DNA from: Prochlorococcus marinus str. MIT 9201 | GTDB lineage: Bacteria > Cyanobacteriota > Cyanobacteriia > PCC-6307 > Cyanobiaceae | Reading direction: 5' to 3' | DNA: 64,000 bases | Assembly: GCF_000759955.1 (NCBI RefSeq) | Contig: NZ_JNAL01000007.1 | Span: 62,001 to 126,000 of the forward strand | Shown: positions 18,299 to 28,252 of the stretch, in pieces | Layout of the letters: every line of letters begins with the position of its first letter | How positions within the stretch are numbered: position 1 is the stretch's first letter | The notes under the pieces: model-generated | What the model saw: only the letters and a program-made list of their open reading frames with translations | Told to the model about the DNA's origin: nothing | The model's database searches: none | Position numbers and translations under genes: made by a program

Positions 18299-19522
18299 AT
18301 GAATAAGTTTCCAAGAAGTGCTTATGTTCATATTCCTTTTTGCCATAGAAGGTGCTTTTATTGTGATTTTGCAATTATTCCATTAGGAAACAAAGTTGAA
18401 ACTTTACAAGGTTATGGAAGCAAAACTGTTAAAGAATATTTGCACTTTTTATATAAGGAAATATTGTCAATTAAGCATAAATCATCTCTTTCGACAATTT
18501 ATATTGGCGGAGGTACACCTTCAATTTTGCATCCCAAACAAATTAAAGAGTTAATTGATCTTTTTAAAGAAAATTATGGAGTTGACTATGGTGCTGAAAT
18601 CACTATGGAGGTTGACCCGGCTAGTTTTAATAAGGATGATCTTTATGGATTCATAAATGCTGGGATAAATAGATTTAGTCTTGGAGTACAAAGTTTTAAT
18701 AATCAGATACTTCAAAATTCTGGAAGAAGGCATTTGAGAGAAGATTCTGAAAAATCTTGTTTATGGTTGAAGGAAGTATTTGATTTTGGGTTAATAAGAA
18801 GCTGGAGCTTAGATTTAATTCAAAACTTACCATTTAGTGGATTTAAAGAATGGCAAGATGACTTAAAAAAAGCATTAATTTTTTCACCACCACATATATC
18901 TGTTTACGATTTAAATATTGAGAATGGAACTGTTTTTAAAAAATTGTTTAACTTAGGAAAATTAGAACTTCCAAGTGATGAAATAGCTTTTAGAAATAGT
19001 GAGTCAACTCATTTAATTTTAAAAAACTCAGGCTACTCAAGATATGAAATCTCAAACTATTGTCTGCCTAGGCATCAATCTAGACATAATAGAGTTTATT
19101 GGAGAGGTTTCGGTTGGTGGAGTTTTGGCCAAGGTTCCACTAGTTCACCTTGGGGGGAAAAATTGACTAGACCAAGAGTTAGTAAAGAATATAAAGAATG
19201 GGTAACTAAGCAATACGAAGTTGATTTAGATTCAACTCTCGTTAATATGGATTTTGTCTATAAAGAACTTGATGAGAAAATGATGTTGGGATTGAGACTT
19301 AAAGAGGGCTTAGATGTCTACGAGGTGTTTAAAGAACAAAACTGGAAAACCAAAAAATTTGAATATAACTTTTGTAAATTGCTTAAAGAATGGGAAAGAT
19401 TTCTTGAAAGTGGGCTACTTATTAGAAAAGGGAATAGATTCTTTTTAAGTGAGCCCAAAGGAATGGACTTAAGCAATCAAATTCTTATTTCTATGTTTAA
19501 GTGGTGGGATGAGATTAATTAA
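18299..19522 (+). CDS. hemW: Radical SAM heme chaperone HemW (HemN-like)
   Basis: 407 residues. The radical SAM cluster motif CHRRCFYCDF is at about residues 15-24, followed by the glycine motif YIGGGTPS and a C-terminal HemN/HemW domain. The spacing CxxxCxYC followed by D-F, without a fourth nearby cysteine, and a length close to 400 favour HemW (heme insertion) over true coproporphyrinogen dehydrogenase HemN (about 455). Older annotations use HemN for such genes. The 3' end overlaps panB by 8 bases, tail to tail. Confidence 0.88.
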   Translation: MNKFPRSAYVHIPFCHRRCFYCDFAIIPLGNKVETLQGYGSKTVKEYLHFLYKEILSIKHKSSLSTIYIGGGTPSILHPKQIKELIDLFKENYGVDYGAEITMEVDPASFNKDDLYGFINAGINRFSLGVQSFNNQILQNSGRRHLREDSEKSCLWLKEVFDFGLIRSWSLDLIQNLPFSGFKEWQDDLKKALIFSPPHISVYDLNIENGTVFKKLFNLGKLELPSDEIAFRNSESTHLILKNSGYSRYEISNYCLPRHQSRHNRVYWRGFGWWSFGQGSTSSPWGEKLTRPRVSKEYKEWVTKQYEVDLDSTLVNMDFVYKELDEKMMLGLRLKEGLDVYEVFKEQNWKTKKFEYNFCKLLKEWERFLESGLLIRKGNRFFLSEPKGMDLSNQILISMFKWWDEIN

Positions 19523-20288
19523 TCCTTTCTAAGTCTATCCATTCTTTTAATTTATCCTTAAATAATTTCTTCCCTTGAATAATCGGTTGGCAAAATGGTG
19601 GTTGATTATCATTAAGGCCTAATAAATCTGCAGTAACTCTCACTTGACCATCGCAATGATTACCTGCACCAATTCCTATTGTGGGAATCTTTAAGTTTTT
19701 TTGTATCTCTCTAGCAAGAAAATCAGGTATATGTTCAAGAACTATTGAAAAACATCCTAATTTTTCAAGAATAGAGGCCTCCCTCTTGATTTTTTCTTGA
19801 CTATCTAAGCTTTCTCCTTGTTTCTTTAATCCTAGATTTAAATAGCTTTGAGGTGTAAGACCAATATGACCCATAACAGGGATTCCCATTCTTATTAATC
19901 TAGAAATAACTTTTTGTATCTCTGGTTCAGCCCCTTCTACTTTTACAGCTTTTGCATAAGTGCTTTGAATGATTTTCCCTGCATACTCCACAGCTTTATC
20001 CTCCCCACATTGATAAGTTAGAAAAGGCATGTCGGAAACTACTAAAGGTTGTTCTTCAACTTTCTTTTTAAACCCTCTCGTAACAGCATTAGTATGATAA
20101 ATCATGTTTTCTAAAGTTAATGGCAATGTAGATTTGTATCCTAAACAGACCATTGCTAAAGAATCCCCTACTAAAACGAGATCAACATTAGCTTGTTCTG
20201 CTATGGATCCTGAAATAGAGTCCCATGCGGTTAATGCAATTATTTTTTGAGATTTTTCTTTATACTTAACGAGCTCTGAGGGTAACAT
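19515..20288 (-). CDS. panB: 3-methyl-2-oxobutanoate hydroxymethyltransferase
   Basis: A 257-residue TIM-barrel enzyme that makes ketopantoate from ketoisovalerate and methylene-tetrahydrofolate, the first committed step to pantothenate and CoA. Metal and substrate residues are visible in LVGDSLAMVCLG (about 37-48), VKVEG near 115-119, GHIGLTPQ near 139-146 and GIGAGNHCDGQV near 205-216. The start is 48 bases from the SRP RNA gene, which is transcribed the other way. Confidence 0.96.
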   Translation of the reverse strand: MLPSELVKYKEKSQKIIALTAWDSISGSIAEQANVDLVLVGDSLAMVCLGYKSTLPLTLENMIYHTNAVTRGFKKKVEEQPLVVSDMPFLTYQCGEDKAVEYAGKIIQSTYAKAVKVEGAEPEIQKVISRLIRMGIPVMGHIGLTPQSYLNLGLKKQGESLDSQEKIKREASILEKLGCFSIVLEHIPDFLAREIQKNLKIPTIGIGAGNHCDGQVRVTADLLGLNDNQPPFCQPIIQGKKLFKDKLKEWIDLERIN

Positions 20289-20321
20289 AAGAATTTTATG
20301 TATCTTTTTTATTCGAGGATT

Positions 20322-20329
20322 GCTATTAT
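20322..20329 (+). promoter_or_regulatory. Extended -10 promoter of the SRP RNA gene
   Basis: TGCTATTAT (TG at 20321-20322, TATTAT at 20324-20329) is an extended -10 element. Its downstream edge is 6 bases from 20336, where the folded RNA begins. No strong -35 is seen, which is acceptable for an extended -10 promoter. Confidence 0.6.
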
Positions 20330-20335
20330 AGCTTT

Positions 20336-20429
20336 GACTCGGCCTTTCGCGGTTTTAACGCCTAAACCTGGTCAGGACCGGAAGGTAGCAGCCACAAGGG
20401 ATGCTTGAGGCAGGCGAGATAACCGAGTC
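20336..20429 (+). ncRNA. ffs: Signal recognition particle RNA, small bacterial (4.5S) type
   Basis: About 94 nt. The apical SRP domain is diagnostic: GGTCAGGACCGGAAGGTAGCAGCC contains the GGAAG-type tetraloop and the symmetric AGCA-type internal loop that Ffh binds. The ends pair as GACTCGG (20336-20342) with CCGAGTC (20423-20429). It partners with the Ffh protein encoded at 47 kb to target membrane proteins. It is divergent from panB and tail to tail with ftsZ. Confidence 0.95.
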
Positions 20430-20448
20430 ACTCTATTTGCTTATTTAT

Positions 20449-21594
20449 TTATATTTTTTTATTTTGCCTTAATCTCAAGAACTCAGGAATACTTGCTCCT
20501 GAATCTTTATTATCGGAAATATTATATAAGGGTTGATTCGACAATCTGTTTTTTATTCTTTGTTGATTTAAAGGTTGGTTTGTTTCAAATCCTGTAGCAA
20601 TTACAGTTACTTGAATCTCGCCTTCCATAGCTTCATCTACAACTGCACCGACAATGATATTCGCCTCTTGATCAACAACATCATAAATAATTTCAGATGC
20701 GGAGGTCATATCCTCCAAAGTCATGTCTTTACCACCAGTAATATTAATAACGCAGCCCTTAGCCCCATCAATTCTAGCAGCCTCTAGTAAAGGACTATTC
20801 ATCGCTGCTTGAGCTGCTTCTAGTGCTCTTGATCTTCCCGAACCAATACCAATTCCTAGTAGCGCAGTACCTGCTTCAGTCATAACTGATCTTACATCTG
20901 CGAAATCAACATTAACTAATCCTGGGCAAGTAATTATGTCACTGATACCTTTAACACCCATTCTTAAAACATCATCAGCATTTCTAAAAGCTTCTTGAAG
21001 TGGAGCTCCTGCTATAACGTCTTTTAATCGGTCATTTGGAATGACTATAAGAGTATCTACGTTTTCAGCTAGTCTTGCAATTCCCTCTTCTGCTTGACGC
21101 ATCCTTCTTTTGCCTTCAAAAGAAAAAGGTTTAGTGACTATTCCTACTGTTAAGGCCCCACTTTGTTTCGCAACTTCTGCAACTACTGGAGCTGCTCCTG
21201 TACCAGTTCCACCACCCATTCCAGCTGCTATAAAAACTAGATCGGATCCCTCTAAAGCTTGCTGAAGCTCATCTCTAGATTCTTCGGCCGCTTTTTGCCC
21301 AATACTTGGATTTCCACCTGCACCTAAACCTCTGGTAAGGTTTTGTCCTAATTGAACCCTGCGCTCAGCTGAAGACTGTAGTAGTGCTTGTGCGTCGGTA
21401 TTGAGGACTCTAAAGGAAACTCCTTCTAAATCGCTATTTATCATTCTGTTAACTGCGTTACTTCCACCACCGCCTACACCAATTACTTCTATTTTGGCGT
21501 TTTGACTTGGAAGAATTTCTCTCGATTGATCAAAGTTTGGATTGTTACCGAAGCTCATCTCTAAATAGGGATCTAAAACTAGTATTGGGTGCAT
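20449..21594 (-). CDS. ftsZ: Cell division protein FtsZ
   Basis: 381 residues from the first ATG. A second ATG 12 codons in ([10 protein letters not shown], at 21558) is an alternative start. FtsZ is the tubulin-like GTPase that forms the division ring. The GTP-binding region [14 protein letters not shown] is at about residues 38-51, the tubulin signature [10 protein letters not shown] at about 127-136, and the T7 loop NVDFADVR further on. The C-terminus ends [12 protein letters not shown], a recognisable C-terminal peptide for partner binding. ftsQ lies 143 bases upstream on the same strand. Confidence 0.97.
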   Translation of the reverse strand: MHPILVLDPYLEMSFGNNPNFDQSREILPSQNAKIEVIGVGGGGSNAVNRMINSDLEGVSFRVLNTDAQALLQSSAERRVQLGQNLTRGLGAGGNPSIGQKAAEESRDELQQALEGSDLVFIAAGMGGGTGTGAAPVVAEVAKQSGALTVGIVTKPFSFEGKRRMRQAEEGIARLAENVDTLIVIPNDRLKDVIAGAPLQEAFRNADDVLRMGVKGISDIITCPGLVNVDFADVRSVMTEAGTALLGIGIGSGRSRALEAAQAAMNSPLLEAARIDGAKGCVINITGGKDMTLEDMTSASEIIYDVVDQEANIIVGAVVDEAMEGEIQVTVIATGFETNQPLNQQRIKNRLSNQPLYNISDNKDSGASIPEFLRLRQNKKI

Positions 21595-21737
21595 TATGAA
21601 CTTACTAAGCTCATCTGTAGGAATTTGTTGAGGAAAATCCTTAAAATATTTAATTGTTAAATATTTTGTTTTAAATGCTAAGCCCTCATCAACACTACAA
21701 TAATTAAAAAAAATAATTCAAAATCTATTTTCAAATA

Positions 21738-22463
21738 TTAGGGTTTGAACACTTTTATTTTTGGTTTATTTGGATTAGTAAGATCAATATTATCAATTTT
21801 TCTTGAAAAGCTATTTTTCTTAAATTCATTTTTTAGGTTATTGATTATTTCTAATTGATAGTTAATTAAATTTGGTTTAAATCCCAAGAATATTGTTTTT
21901 AAATCTTTTTCTTCAACAGTGAGAAACCCATTGGGTGAAAAAGTTATCTTAATTATTTCAAATTCATAATTCTCTTGAGCGATGAAAATTTCGGATAATA
22001 TTTTTTTAAATTTTTCTTCCCATCCAAATACTTCTATCGTTAATTTGTCCAAATTTTTTTCTTCCGTATTTTGTTTATTTATAAAAATTCCATCTTTATC
22101 AATAAAGCCTAGTATTTTTTCTTCATTAAATATTCTCTCACCGTAGGCTATCGGAGTTCTTGTATTAACATGAACTTTCAAACCAAAAGGAAATATCTGT
22201 CTACTGACTGAAACATTTTTGAGAGATAAATTTTGTTTTAACTCTTTTTCTAAAAAATTAGTTTTAATAAAAATTAATCGGATCGGAAATTTTAAAGATG
22301 AATTATTTACTACATCATTCTGCGTAAATAATTCACTGCCAGAAATAATAATGTCTTTCATATCAACTTTTTTAAGAGTTTTTATAAATATTGAGCTTGT
22401 TAAAAATAAAAGTGAAATTAGAAAAAAAAAACTTCTATTTTTGATTTTTTTGTAGTTTTTCAC
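21738..22463 (-). CDS. ftsQ: Cell division protein FtsQ (POTRA domain)
   Basis: 241 residues. A short basic cytoplasmic start and one transmembrane helix (about 11-29) are followed by a POTRA domain (about 33-105, with IIISGSELFTQNDVV) and a beta domain containing RTPIAYGERIF and GFIDKDGIFI. FtsQ links early and late divisome proteins in the periplasm. The sequence is AT-biased and divergent, but the order ddl, unknown, ftsQ, ftsZ supports the call. The start overlaps the upstream gene by 4 bases (ATGA type). Confidence 0.88.
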   Translation of the reverse strand: MKNYKKIKNRSFFFLISLLFLTSSIFIKTLKKVDMKDIIISGSELFTQNDVVNNSSLKFPIRLIFIKTNFLEKELKQNLSLKNVSVSRQIFPFGLKVHVNTRTPIAYGERIFNEEKILGFIDKDGIFINKQNTEEKNLDKLTIEVFGWEEKFKKILSEIFIAQENYEFEIIKITFSPNGFLTVEEKDLKTIFLGFKPNLINYQLEIINNLKNEFKKNSFSRKIDNIDLTNPNKPKIKVFKP

Positions 22464-22870
22464 AAATCACATCGAGCTTTTTCCATCAATTGCTCCATCC
22501 ATTCTCTCGCTTGCTCTGCATCTGAAAATGGTACATCCATTTCTTTACCATTACCCACTAATCTCAATCTGCATTTACCTTGGGATTCACTTGTTAGAGG
22601 AGCTTCCCCTGAAGTAAGTGCCATTAATTCAACTAATTCAAGTTTCTTAATTATGAAGCTATCTTTTTCTTCAAATTTACCAGCCTCAAATTCGCTCCAT
22701 CTTAATTCCCCATCTTTTAGAGATGCTGCACCAGAACTATCTAACTTACAAAGTTCAGAACCACTAGCCCAACTCCTAAAAAGATTTTGCCTTCTTCTTT
22801 CTAACCATCCAAGAGCAGTTAATAATACGAAGATTAAAAGTAATGGTAACCAAAGAAGTCCATGCAACAT
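22460..22870 (-). CDS. Conserved membrane-anchored protein in the ddl-ftsQ interval, unknown
   Basis: 136 residues with one N-terminal transmembrane helix (about 3-20), then a basic ERRR stop-transfer and a soluble domain with a late EQAREWMEQL helix. The pattern resembles a PH-like domain but is not a confident match. Its coding sequence uses visibly more G and C than its neighbours. Coupled to ftsQ by overlap and 10 bases downstream of ddl, so a role in division or wall synthesis is plausible. No function is known to me. Confidence 0.7.
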   Translation of the reverse strand: MLHGLLWLPLLLIFVLLTALGWLERRRQNLFRSWASGSELCKLDSSGAASLKDGELRWSEFEAGKFEEKDSFIIKKLELVELMALTSGEAPLTSESQGKCRLRLVGNGKEMDVPFSDAEQAREWMEQLMEKARCDL

Positions 22871-22880
22871 TTGATTTGAA

Positions 22881-23945
22881 TTATAAATCCTGAGATATAT
22901 CTACTAGTTTAGCCACAAGTTGTTCAATATTTAAACCTGAAGCTTTCCAAAGCATTGGGAACATACTTTTTTTTGTAAAACCAGGAATTGTATTTATTTC
23001 ATTTAAAAAAATTTTATTTGAATATTTTTCTAAAAAGAAATCTACTCTTGCAAAACCGAAAACATTTAGTGCTCTACAGCTTTGAATAGCAATTTCTTTA
23101 ATTTCTTTTGTGATTTTATAATCTATTTCGGCTGGGATAGTTATTTTATTATTTGAATAATATTTTGAATCGTAATCAAACCAATCACTTTCGTACTTTA
23201 CTTCGCCTATCTCAGAGGTTAAGAGTTGTGTCTTACCAATTATTCCGCATTCAATCTCCCTTACTTCTAAACCTTCCTCCACTAAGATTCTTGGATCAAT
23301 TGCCTGAGCCTTTTCCAATGCTTGCAATATTTCTGATTTATTTACAACTTTGGAGATGCCAAGAGATGATCCAGAGTTCGATGGTTTAACAAAAATAGGA
23401 AAATTTAATTTTCTTAAAATTTCATTAATTAAATTATTTTTTACTTCGTTATTGTTGAGATTTGGATTTTGAAAAACTAGATAATTAACCTGTGGAAGTT
23501 TAAAATTTGAGAATATTGTTTTCATCAATATTTTATCCATACCAAGAGCAGAACCTAAAATTCCACATCCGACTAAAGGTTTCTTTGTGAATCTTAGTAA
23601 GCCATGAATTGACCCGTCTTCACCATTAAATCCGTGTAAAAGAGGAAACCAAACATCAACATTTTGAAATTCAATTCCGTCTAGGAAGTTAATTTTTTCT
23701 TGATTAAAGACTCCTTGTTTTATTGTTTTGATTTCAATTTCACCAATTAGAATCTTTTCTGAAAGTTGACTATTCAGCCAATCTCCAAATTTGTTTATGT
23801 AAAAGGCTTTAACAGTAAAACGTTGTTTATTTATTTCTGAATTAAAGGCCTGAAAAACTGTTTTAGCAGAGGATATTGATACTTCATGTTCATTAGAATA
23901 CCCACCAAATATTAATCCAATACACTTTTTCTTTTCCCCGATCAT
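22881..23945 (-). CDS. ddl: D-alanine--D-alanine ligase
   Basis: A 354-residue ATP-grasp enzyme that makes the D-Ala-D-Ala dipeptide for peptidoglycan. The N-terminal motif FGGYSNEHEVSISSA is at about residues 13-27. The ATP-grasp signatures PIFVKPSNSGSSLGISKV (about 186-203), ARVDFF and FLNEINTIPGFT near the C-terminus carry the metal ligands. It starts 11 bases downstream of miaB on the same strand and heads the small division/cell-wall run with ftsQ and ftsZ. Confidence 0.96.
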   Translation of the reverse strand: MIGEKKKCIGLIFGGYSNEHEVSISSAKTVFQAFNSEINKQRFTVKAFYINKFGDWLNSQLSEKILIGEIEIKTIKQGVFNQEKINFLDGIEFQNVDVWFPLLHGFNGEDGSIHGLLRFTKKPLVGCGILGSALGMDKILMKTIFSNFKLPQVNYLVFQNPNLNNNEVKNNLINEILRKLNFPIFVKPSNSGSSLGISKVVNKSEILQALEKAQAIDPRILVEEGLEVREIECGIIGKTQLLTSEIGEVKYESDWFDYDSKYYSNNKITIPAEIDYKITKEIKEIAIQSCRALNVFGFARVDFFLEKYSNKIFLNEINTIPGFTKKSMFPMLWKASGLNIEQLVAKLVDISQDL

Positions 23946-23956
23946 TAAAAAATAAT

Positions 23957-25351
23957 TTATAAATAAAGTTCACCTGTTAAAGAAAAAGGTCTTGCTTCAT
24001 TTATTTTGACATTTATCTCATCTCCCAATGAAAAGTTAAAGTTGATGTTATTTGGAATCTCTACGAAAGTTAATCTATTGGTTCTAGTTCTACCCATGAT
24101 TTGCGAGGAATTCTTTGGATTTAAACCCTCAATTAAAACGCTTTCGATGTTATTGATGTATCTTTGATTTCTACTCTTTGCAGTTTTCTCGACCAAATAA
24201 TTAATTTCCTGCAATCTGGCTTTTTTTACTTCCTCCGAAAGTTGATTCGACCAAAGAGCGGCAGGAGTATTTGGTCTTGGTGAGTATGCTGCTGTATTTA
24301 CTTGATCAAATCCAATATCTGATATTAGTTTTAATGTATCTTGATATTGTTCTTCTGTTTCTCCTGGAAAAGCAACTATAGCGTCAGCTGTGATTGACGC
24401 TTCCGGCATTAATGTTCTTATGTTTTCGATAATATTTTTGTATTTTTTAATAGTATATCCCCTGGACATTTGCCTTAAGATTTCATCATTTCCACTCTGG
24501 AAGGGAATATGGAAATGTTCACAAACTTTATCAAGTTCATAACAAGCTTGAATCAATCTTTTTGAAAAATATCTTGGATGACTAGTAGCAAACCTTATTC
24601 TGCGAATTCCTTTAACATCATGAACATAATATAAAAGGTCAGTTAGAGTATTTTCTTTTCTCCCCTCTTTTGTAGTTCCTGGGAGATCTCTACCATATGC
24701 ATCAATATTCTGACCCAAAAGAGTAACTTCTTTAAAATTATTATCAGCTAATTTTTGTATTTCACTTTTTATCGCATTTGGATATCTTGATTGTTCTTTT
24801 CCTCTAACAGAGGGTACTACACAATACGAGCATCTTTCATTACATCCATAAATGATATTAACCCAGCCACAAATGGAGCTTTCTCTTCTGGCACTTGTGA
24901 TATCTTCAGAAATAAAGGTTTCTTCTGTGGCAGCAACTTGATTTCCTAAATCAACTTTCCCAAGAAGATTTTCAAGGTTGTTTACGTGTTGAGGCCCCAT
25001 CACTAAATCAAGTTCTGGAACTCTTCTTAGTAAGGACTCTCCCTCTTGCTGAGCAAGGCATCCAGCAACAACAATCTTAAGACTAGGTGTCTTATGCTTC
25101 CTTTTTGCTTGTCTTCCTAGAAAACTATAAACTTTTTGCTCTGCATTATCTCTGATAGTGCATGTATTGTATAAGACCAAATCGGCATTTAATTCATGAT
25201 CTGCTCTGGTATATCCCATTTTCTCTAATGTCCCTGCCATTCTCTCAGAATCAGCCTTATTCATTTGGCATCCAAATGTGGTTATCCAATAACTGGCAGT
25301 AGTTGAATTCTTTTGAGATTTTTTTTCGTCTGGTTTCGTTGTTGTTAGCAC
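23957..25351 (-). CDS. miaB: tRNA-2-methylthio-N6-dimethylallyladenosine synthase MiaB
   Basis: A 464-residue methylthiotransferase that adds a methylthio group to i6A37 in tRNAs. Three domains are visible: UPF0004 N-terminal domain with cysteines in [15 protein letters not shown] and [10 protein letters not shown]; radical SAM domain with [12 protein letters not shown] (about 170-181); and a C-terminal TRAM domain. The LTFVEIP segment near the end belongs to TRAM. It is followed by ddl on the same strand and preceded by tRNA-His. Confidence 0.96.
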   Translation of the reverse strand: MLTTTKPDEKKSQKNSTTASYWITTFGCQMNKADSERMAGTLEKMGYTRADHELNADLVLYNTCTIRDNAEQKVYSFLGRQAKRKHKTPSLKIVVAGCLAQQEGESLLRRVPELDLVMGPQHVNNLENLLGKVDLGNQVAATEETFISEDITSARRESSICGWVNIIYGCNERCSYCVVPSVRGKEQSRYPNAIKSEIQKLADNNFKEVTLLGQNIDAYGRDLPGTTKEGRKENTLTDLLYYVHDVKGIRRIRFATSHPRYFSKRLIQACYELDKVCEHFHIPFQSGNDEILRQMSRGYTIKKYKNIIENIRTLMPEASITADAIVAFPGETEEQYQDTLKLISDIGFDQVNTAAYSPRPNTPAALWSNQLSEEVKKARLQEINYLVEKTAKSRNQRYINNIESVLIEGLNPKNSSQIMGRTRTNRLTFVEIPNNINFNFSLGDEINVKINEARPFSLTGELYL

Positions 25352-25423
25352 TTTGCTAGGAATTTTTTATGATTCTTTAATTCAAAATTACAAGTTAAAT
25401 AATTTTGCTGCAATTTTTTTGAG

Positions 25424-25497
25424 GGCGAGCGAGGGGATTCGAACCCCCGAATAGCGGCGCCACAAGCCGCTGCCTTAACCACTTGGCGACGCCCGCC
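25424..25497 (-). tRNA. trnH: tRNA-His (anticodon GTG)
   Basis: A 74-nt cloverleaf on the minus strand. The anticodon stem GCGGC/GCCGC encloses TTGTGGC, giving anticodon GTG. The T-arm contains GGTTCGAATCC. The 5' end has an encoded G at -1 that pairs with C73, the histidine identity element. CCA is not encoded. It lies alone between miaB and the amidohydrolase gene. Confidence 0.96.
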
Positions 25498-25624
25498 TCA
25501 CATCTATAAATTTAACAACTTAAGGGTAATTTTTCATAGTAATTTATATCTTTTAGCTAAATTTGAATTATTTTATAATTCAGCAAAGTTTTCTAATGTT
25601 TTAAAATAAAAGAAAATTTAAAAA

Positions 25625-26860
25625 TTGAGTAATTTTGACAAAGCTGAGGTTCTTATCCCCAGAAGCCTCTGTTTAATAGAAGATTTTGATAACCTCAATA
25701 TTGATTCAGAGGGTTTATGTTCCGTTTCCATTGCTTGGGAGAATGGGATTGTTTCTGAGTTGAAATCTCTCAAAGATAAAGACAGTAAACCAAAACAAAT
25801 ACTATTTCCAAGATTTGTTGAACCGCATTCGCATTTTGATAAATCTTTCACATGGGAAGATTTTCCTAATCTGGAATCAAACTATGGAGGAGCATTATCA
25901 GTAAATCTTGAAGAACACAAAACTAGAACTACTGACAAGGTTCTTGAGAGAGTTAATAAATCATTAAAACTTGCCATAAAAAATGGATACCGCGCTATTA
26001 GAAGTCATATTGATACCTATAAGAGTCAATCGATTGAAATTTGGATTGAGCTTTTTAAATTACAAAAAAAAATTTCATTTGAGATAAGCTTACAATTCGT
26101 TGCTTTAGCTCCACTGGAATTCTGGGATACTTCTAGTGGAGAAGAGTTGGCAAAAATGTTTTCATCTCATGGAGGCATTTTAGGGAGTGTTATTGTTCCC
26201 CCTTTTAATAAAAAAGATACAAGCAAATTTCTTGCGAAGATGCTTCTTCTCGCGAGTAAATACAAATTAGAAATTGATTTGCATATTGATGAATCAGTTA
26301 TTGAGCCTGGGGCAGGATTAAAAATTTTATTAGAGACAATCGAAAAGCTAAAAATTAAGAGTATTCCGATTACTTGTAGTCATTTGAGCAGTCTTATTTC
26401 TCTTAACCCCGGTGAGATTTTAAATTTAGGAGAACAAATGGCTGAGAAAAATATTAAGGTTATAGCCTTACCCTTGACAAATTTTTGGCTACTCAATCGA
26501 GACAATAAAAATACTTCATTAAAGAGACCAGTTGCGCCAATAAATCAATTACAAAAATCACATGTGGATGTATCTCTAGGGAGTGATAATGTGCAAGATC
26601 CTTGGTACCCATTTGGTAATTTTGATCCTTTTTACATGTTGTCTTGCGCTGTTCCTATGCTTCAACTAAATCCGTGGGAAAGAATGACTCTATCAGCTAT
26701 TTTTTTAGCTCCAAGCAGATTATTGAACTTAAAATGGGATGGATTAATTAAAAAGGGTTGCCCTGCAGACTTTGTAATTGTAGAAGCACAAAGTTGGGCA
26801 GATGTTTTTTCGTGCTCTTTAAAAAGAAAAGTATTTATAAAAGGCGATTTATATCGCTAA
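25625..26860 (+). CDS. Cytosine-deaminase-like amidohydrolase
   Basis: A 411-residue member of the amidohydrolase superfamily closest in pattern to CodA-type cytosine deaminase. Metal and catalytic motifs occur in order: VEPHSHFDKSFT (about 64-75), IRSHIDTY, DLHIDES with the catalytic Glu-like position, TCSHLSSL, and LGSDNVQDPWYPFGNFDPF (about 318-336), which matches the CodA DDVxDPWYPLG region. The start is a TTG at 25625; no in-frame ATG exists near the N-terminus. The FAD oxidase follows after 36 bases. The true substrate may be another cyclic amide or a related amine. Confidence 0.83.
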   Translation: MSNFDKAEVLIPRSLCLIEDFDNLNIDSEGLCSVSIAWENGIVSELKSLKDKDSKPKQILFPRFVEPHSHFDKSFTWEDFPNLESNYGGALSVNLEEHKTRTTDKVLERVNKSLKLAIKNGYRAIRSHIDTYKSQSIEIWIELFKLQKKISFEISLQFVALAPLEFWDTSSGEELAKMFSSHGGILGSVIVPPFNKKDTSKFLAKMLLLASKYKLEIDLHIDESVIEPGAGLKILLETIEKLKIKSIPITCSHLSSLISLNPGEILNLGEQMAEKNIKVIALPLTNFWLLNRDNKNTSLKRPVAPINQLQKSHVDVSLGSDNVQDPWYPFGNFDPFYMLSCAVPMLQLNPWERMTLSAIFLAPSRLLNLKWDGLIKKGCPADFVIVEAQSWADVFSCSLKRKVFIKGDLYR

Positions 26861-26896
26861 TCGACTAACTTATACATAAAACAAAAAAATTTATTA

Positions 26897-28252
26897 ATGA
26901 CATCAAATAATCCTACAATTTTAGAAAAATTTAAGGAAGTCAAAAACTTAGAGATTATTGAAAGCCAATCCGACTTAAAAAGACTTTCCAAAGATTTTTA
27001 TAACTACTCTCCAATCCTTACTGAAAAATTAGATGGATGTATTGCTGATTTAGTAGTAAGACCAGGTGATCATAATGCGGTAAAAAAAGTAGCAGAAATT
27101 TGTTGGGAATTTTCTATCCCTATTACTCTGAGGGGTTCAGGTACAGGTAATTACGGACAAGCGGTCCCTTTGTTTAAAGGAGTTGTGATGCAGATGAGTT
27201 ATTTTAATAAGTTAGAAGAATTTGATCCTGATACAGGTTTTGTGAAAGTACAAGCTGGCTGTGTTATGGGAGATTTAAATAAAAAATTAGAGAAATATGG
27301 TAGAGAATTAAGATTACTTCCTAGCACTTGGAAAACCGCTACAATCGGAGGCTTTATTGCCGGTGGATCGGGAGGTATTGGGTCGATTAAGTGGGGATTT
27401 TTAAGAGATCCAGGAAATCTTATAGGTTTAGAAGCAGTGACAATGAATGAAAAACCTGTCTTATTAAAATTTGATGCTGAAGAATCAGAACCTTTAAATC
27501 ATGCTTATGGAACTAATGGAATTATTACTTCTTTAATACTTGCCACTGATATCAAACGTAAGTGGTATTCATTAGTTATCGACTGTATTGAATTTGAAAA
27601 AACTATAGAGATATTAAAAACTATAACTAGCGCTGCAGTTGACCTGAAACTTGGAGCAATTCTTGAAGAAGAAATTGTAGATCAAATGCCAACATGGTTT
27701 AGAAATAAATCTTTAAGTAATAAGATATTAGTCCAATCTACTCTTGGAGGAATAAAAACGATAGAGCTAATTTGTAAAAAATTCAAAGTTGAATCTACTC
27801 TCCTCGGGGAAGAAGAAAAACTCGTCAATGGAGTTTCTGAAGTCGTATGGAATCATACAACTCTTCATATGAGGTCTAGGGATAAAAATTGGACATATTT
27901 ACAGATGCTATTGCCACAGAATAATGAATTAAAATTAATTAATTTTTTGAGAAAAAAATGGGGTAAAAAAGTTCTTTGGCATTTAGAGGCAGTTTCTCAG
28001 CAAGGAACACCAAGATTAGCTGCTTTGCCAGTATTAAAGTGGAATGGGCCGGAAGAATTAAATGAAATAATGGAAGATTGTAAGAACCTTGGTGCGTTTA
28101 TTTTTAATCCCCATGTTTTAACGGTAGAAAGTGGTGGCCTTGGAGTGGTTGATGCTGATCAAGTAAAAGCGAAAATAAAATTTGATCCCAAGGGTCTACT
28201 AAATCCTGGAAAATTAGAGGGCTGGGCAATAAAGGAACAATTTAATATTTAA
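26897..28252 (+). CDS. FAD-linked oxidase (GlcD/D-lactate dehydrogenase type)
   Basis: 451 residues. A PCMH-type FAD-binding domain spans about 45-225, with RGSGTGNYGQAVPLFKGVVM and GGFIAGGSGGIGSIKWG. The C-terminal FAD-oxidase domain ends in FDPKGLLNPGK, the hallmark of the GlcD/Dld family. Such enzymes oxidise D-2-hydroxy acids (glycolate, D-lactate). There is no GlcE/GlcF partner or iron-sulfur domain here, so the substrate is not determined. It is probably cotranscribed with the amidohydrolase. Its stop overlaps folC by 4 bases, tail to tail. Confidence 0.84.
   Translation: MTSNNPTILEKFKEVKNLEIIESQSDLKRLSKDFYNYSPILTEKLDGCIADLVVRPGDHNAVKKVAEICWEFSIPITLRGSGTGNYGQAVPLFKGVVMQMSYFNKLEEFDPDTGFVKVQAGCVMGDLNKKLEKYGRELRLLPSTWKTATIGGFIAGGSGGIGSIKWGFLRDPGNLIGLEAVTMNEKPVLLKFDAEESEPLNHAYGTNGIITSLILATDIKRKWYSLVIDCIEFEKTIEILKTITSAAVDLKLGAILEEEIVDQMPTWFRNKSLSNKILVQSTLGGIKTIELICKKFKVESTLLGEEEKLVNGVSEVVWNHTTLHMRSRDKNWTYLQMLLPQNNELKLINFLRKKWGKKVLWHLEAVSQQGTPRLAALPVLKWNGPEELNEIMEDCKNLGAFIFNPHVLTVESGGLGVVDADQVKAKIKFDPKGLLNPGKLEGWAIKEQFNI

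Noticed and set aside
18299-19522. True HemN coproporphyrinogen dehydrogenase
   Set aside because: Length near 400 and the CFYCDF pattern without an extra cysteine favour HemW.
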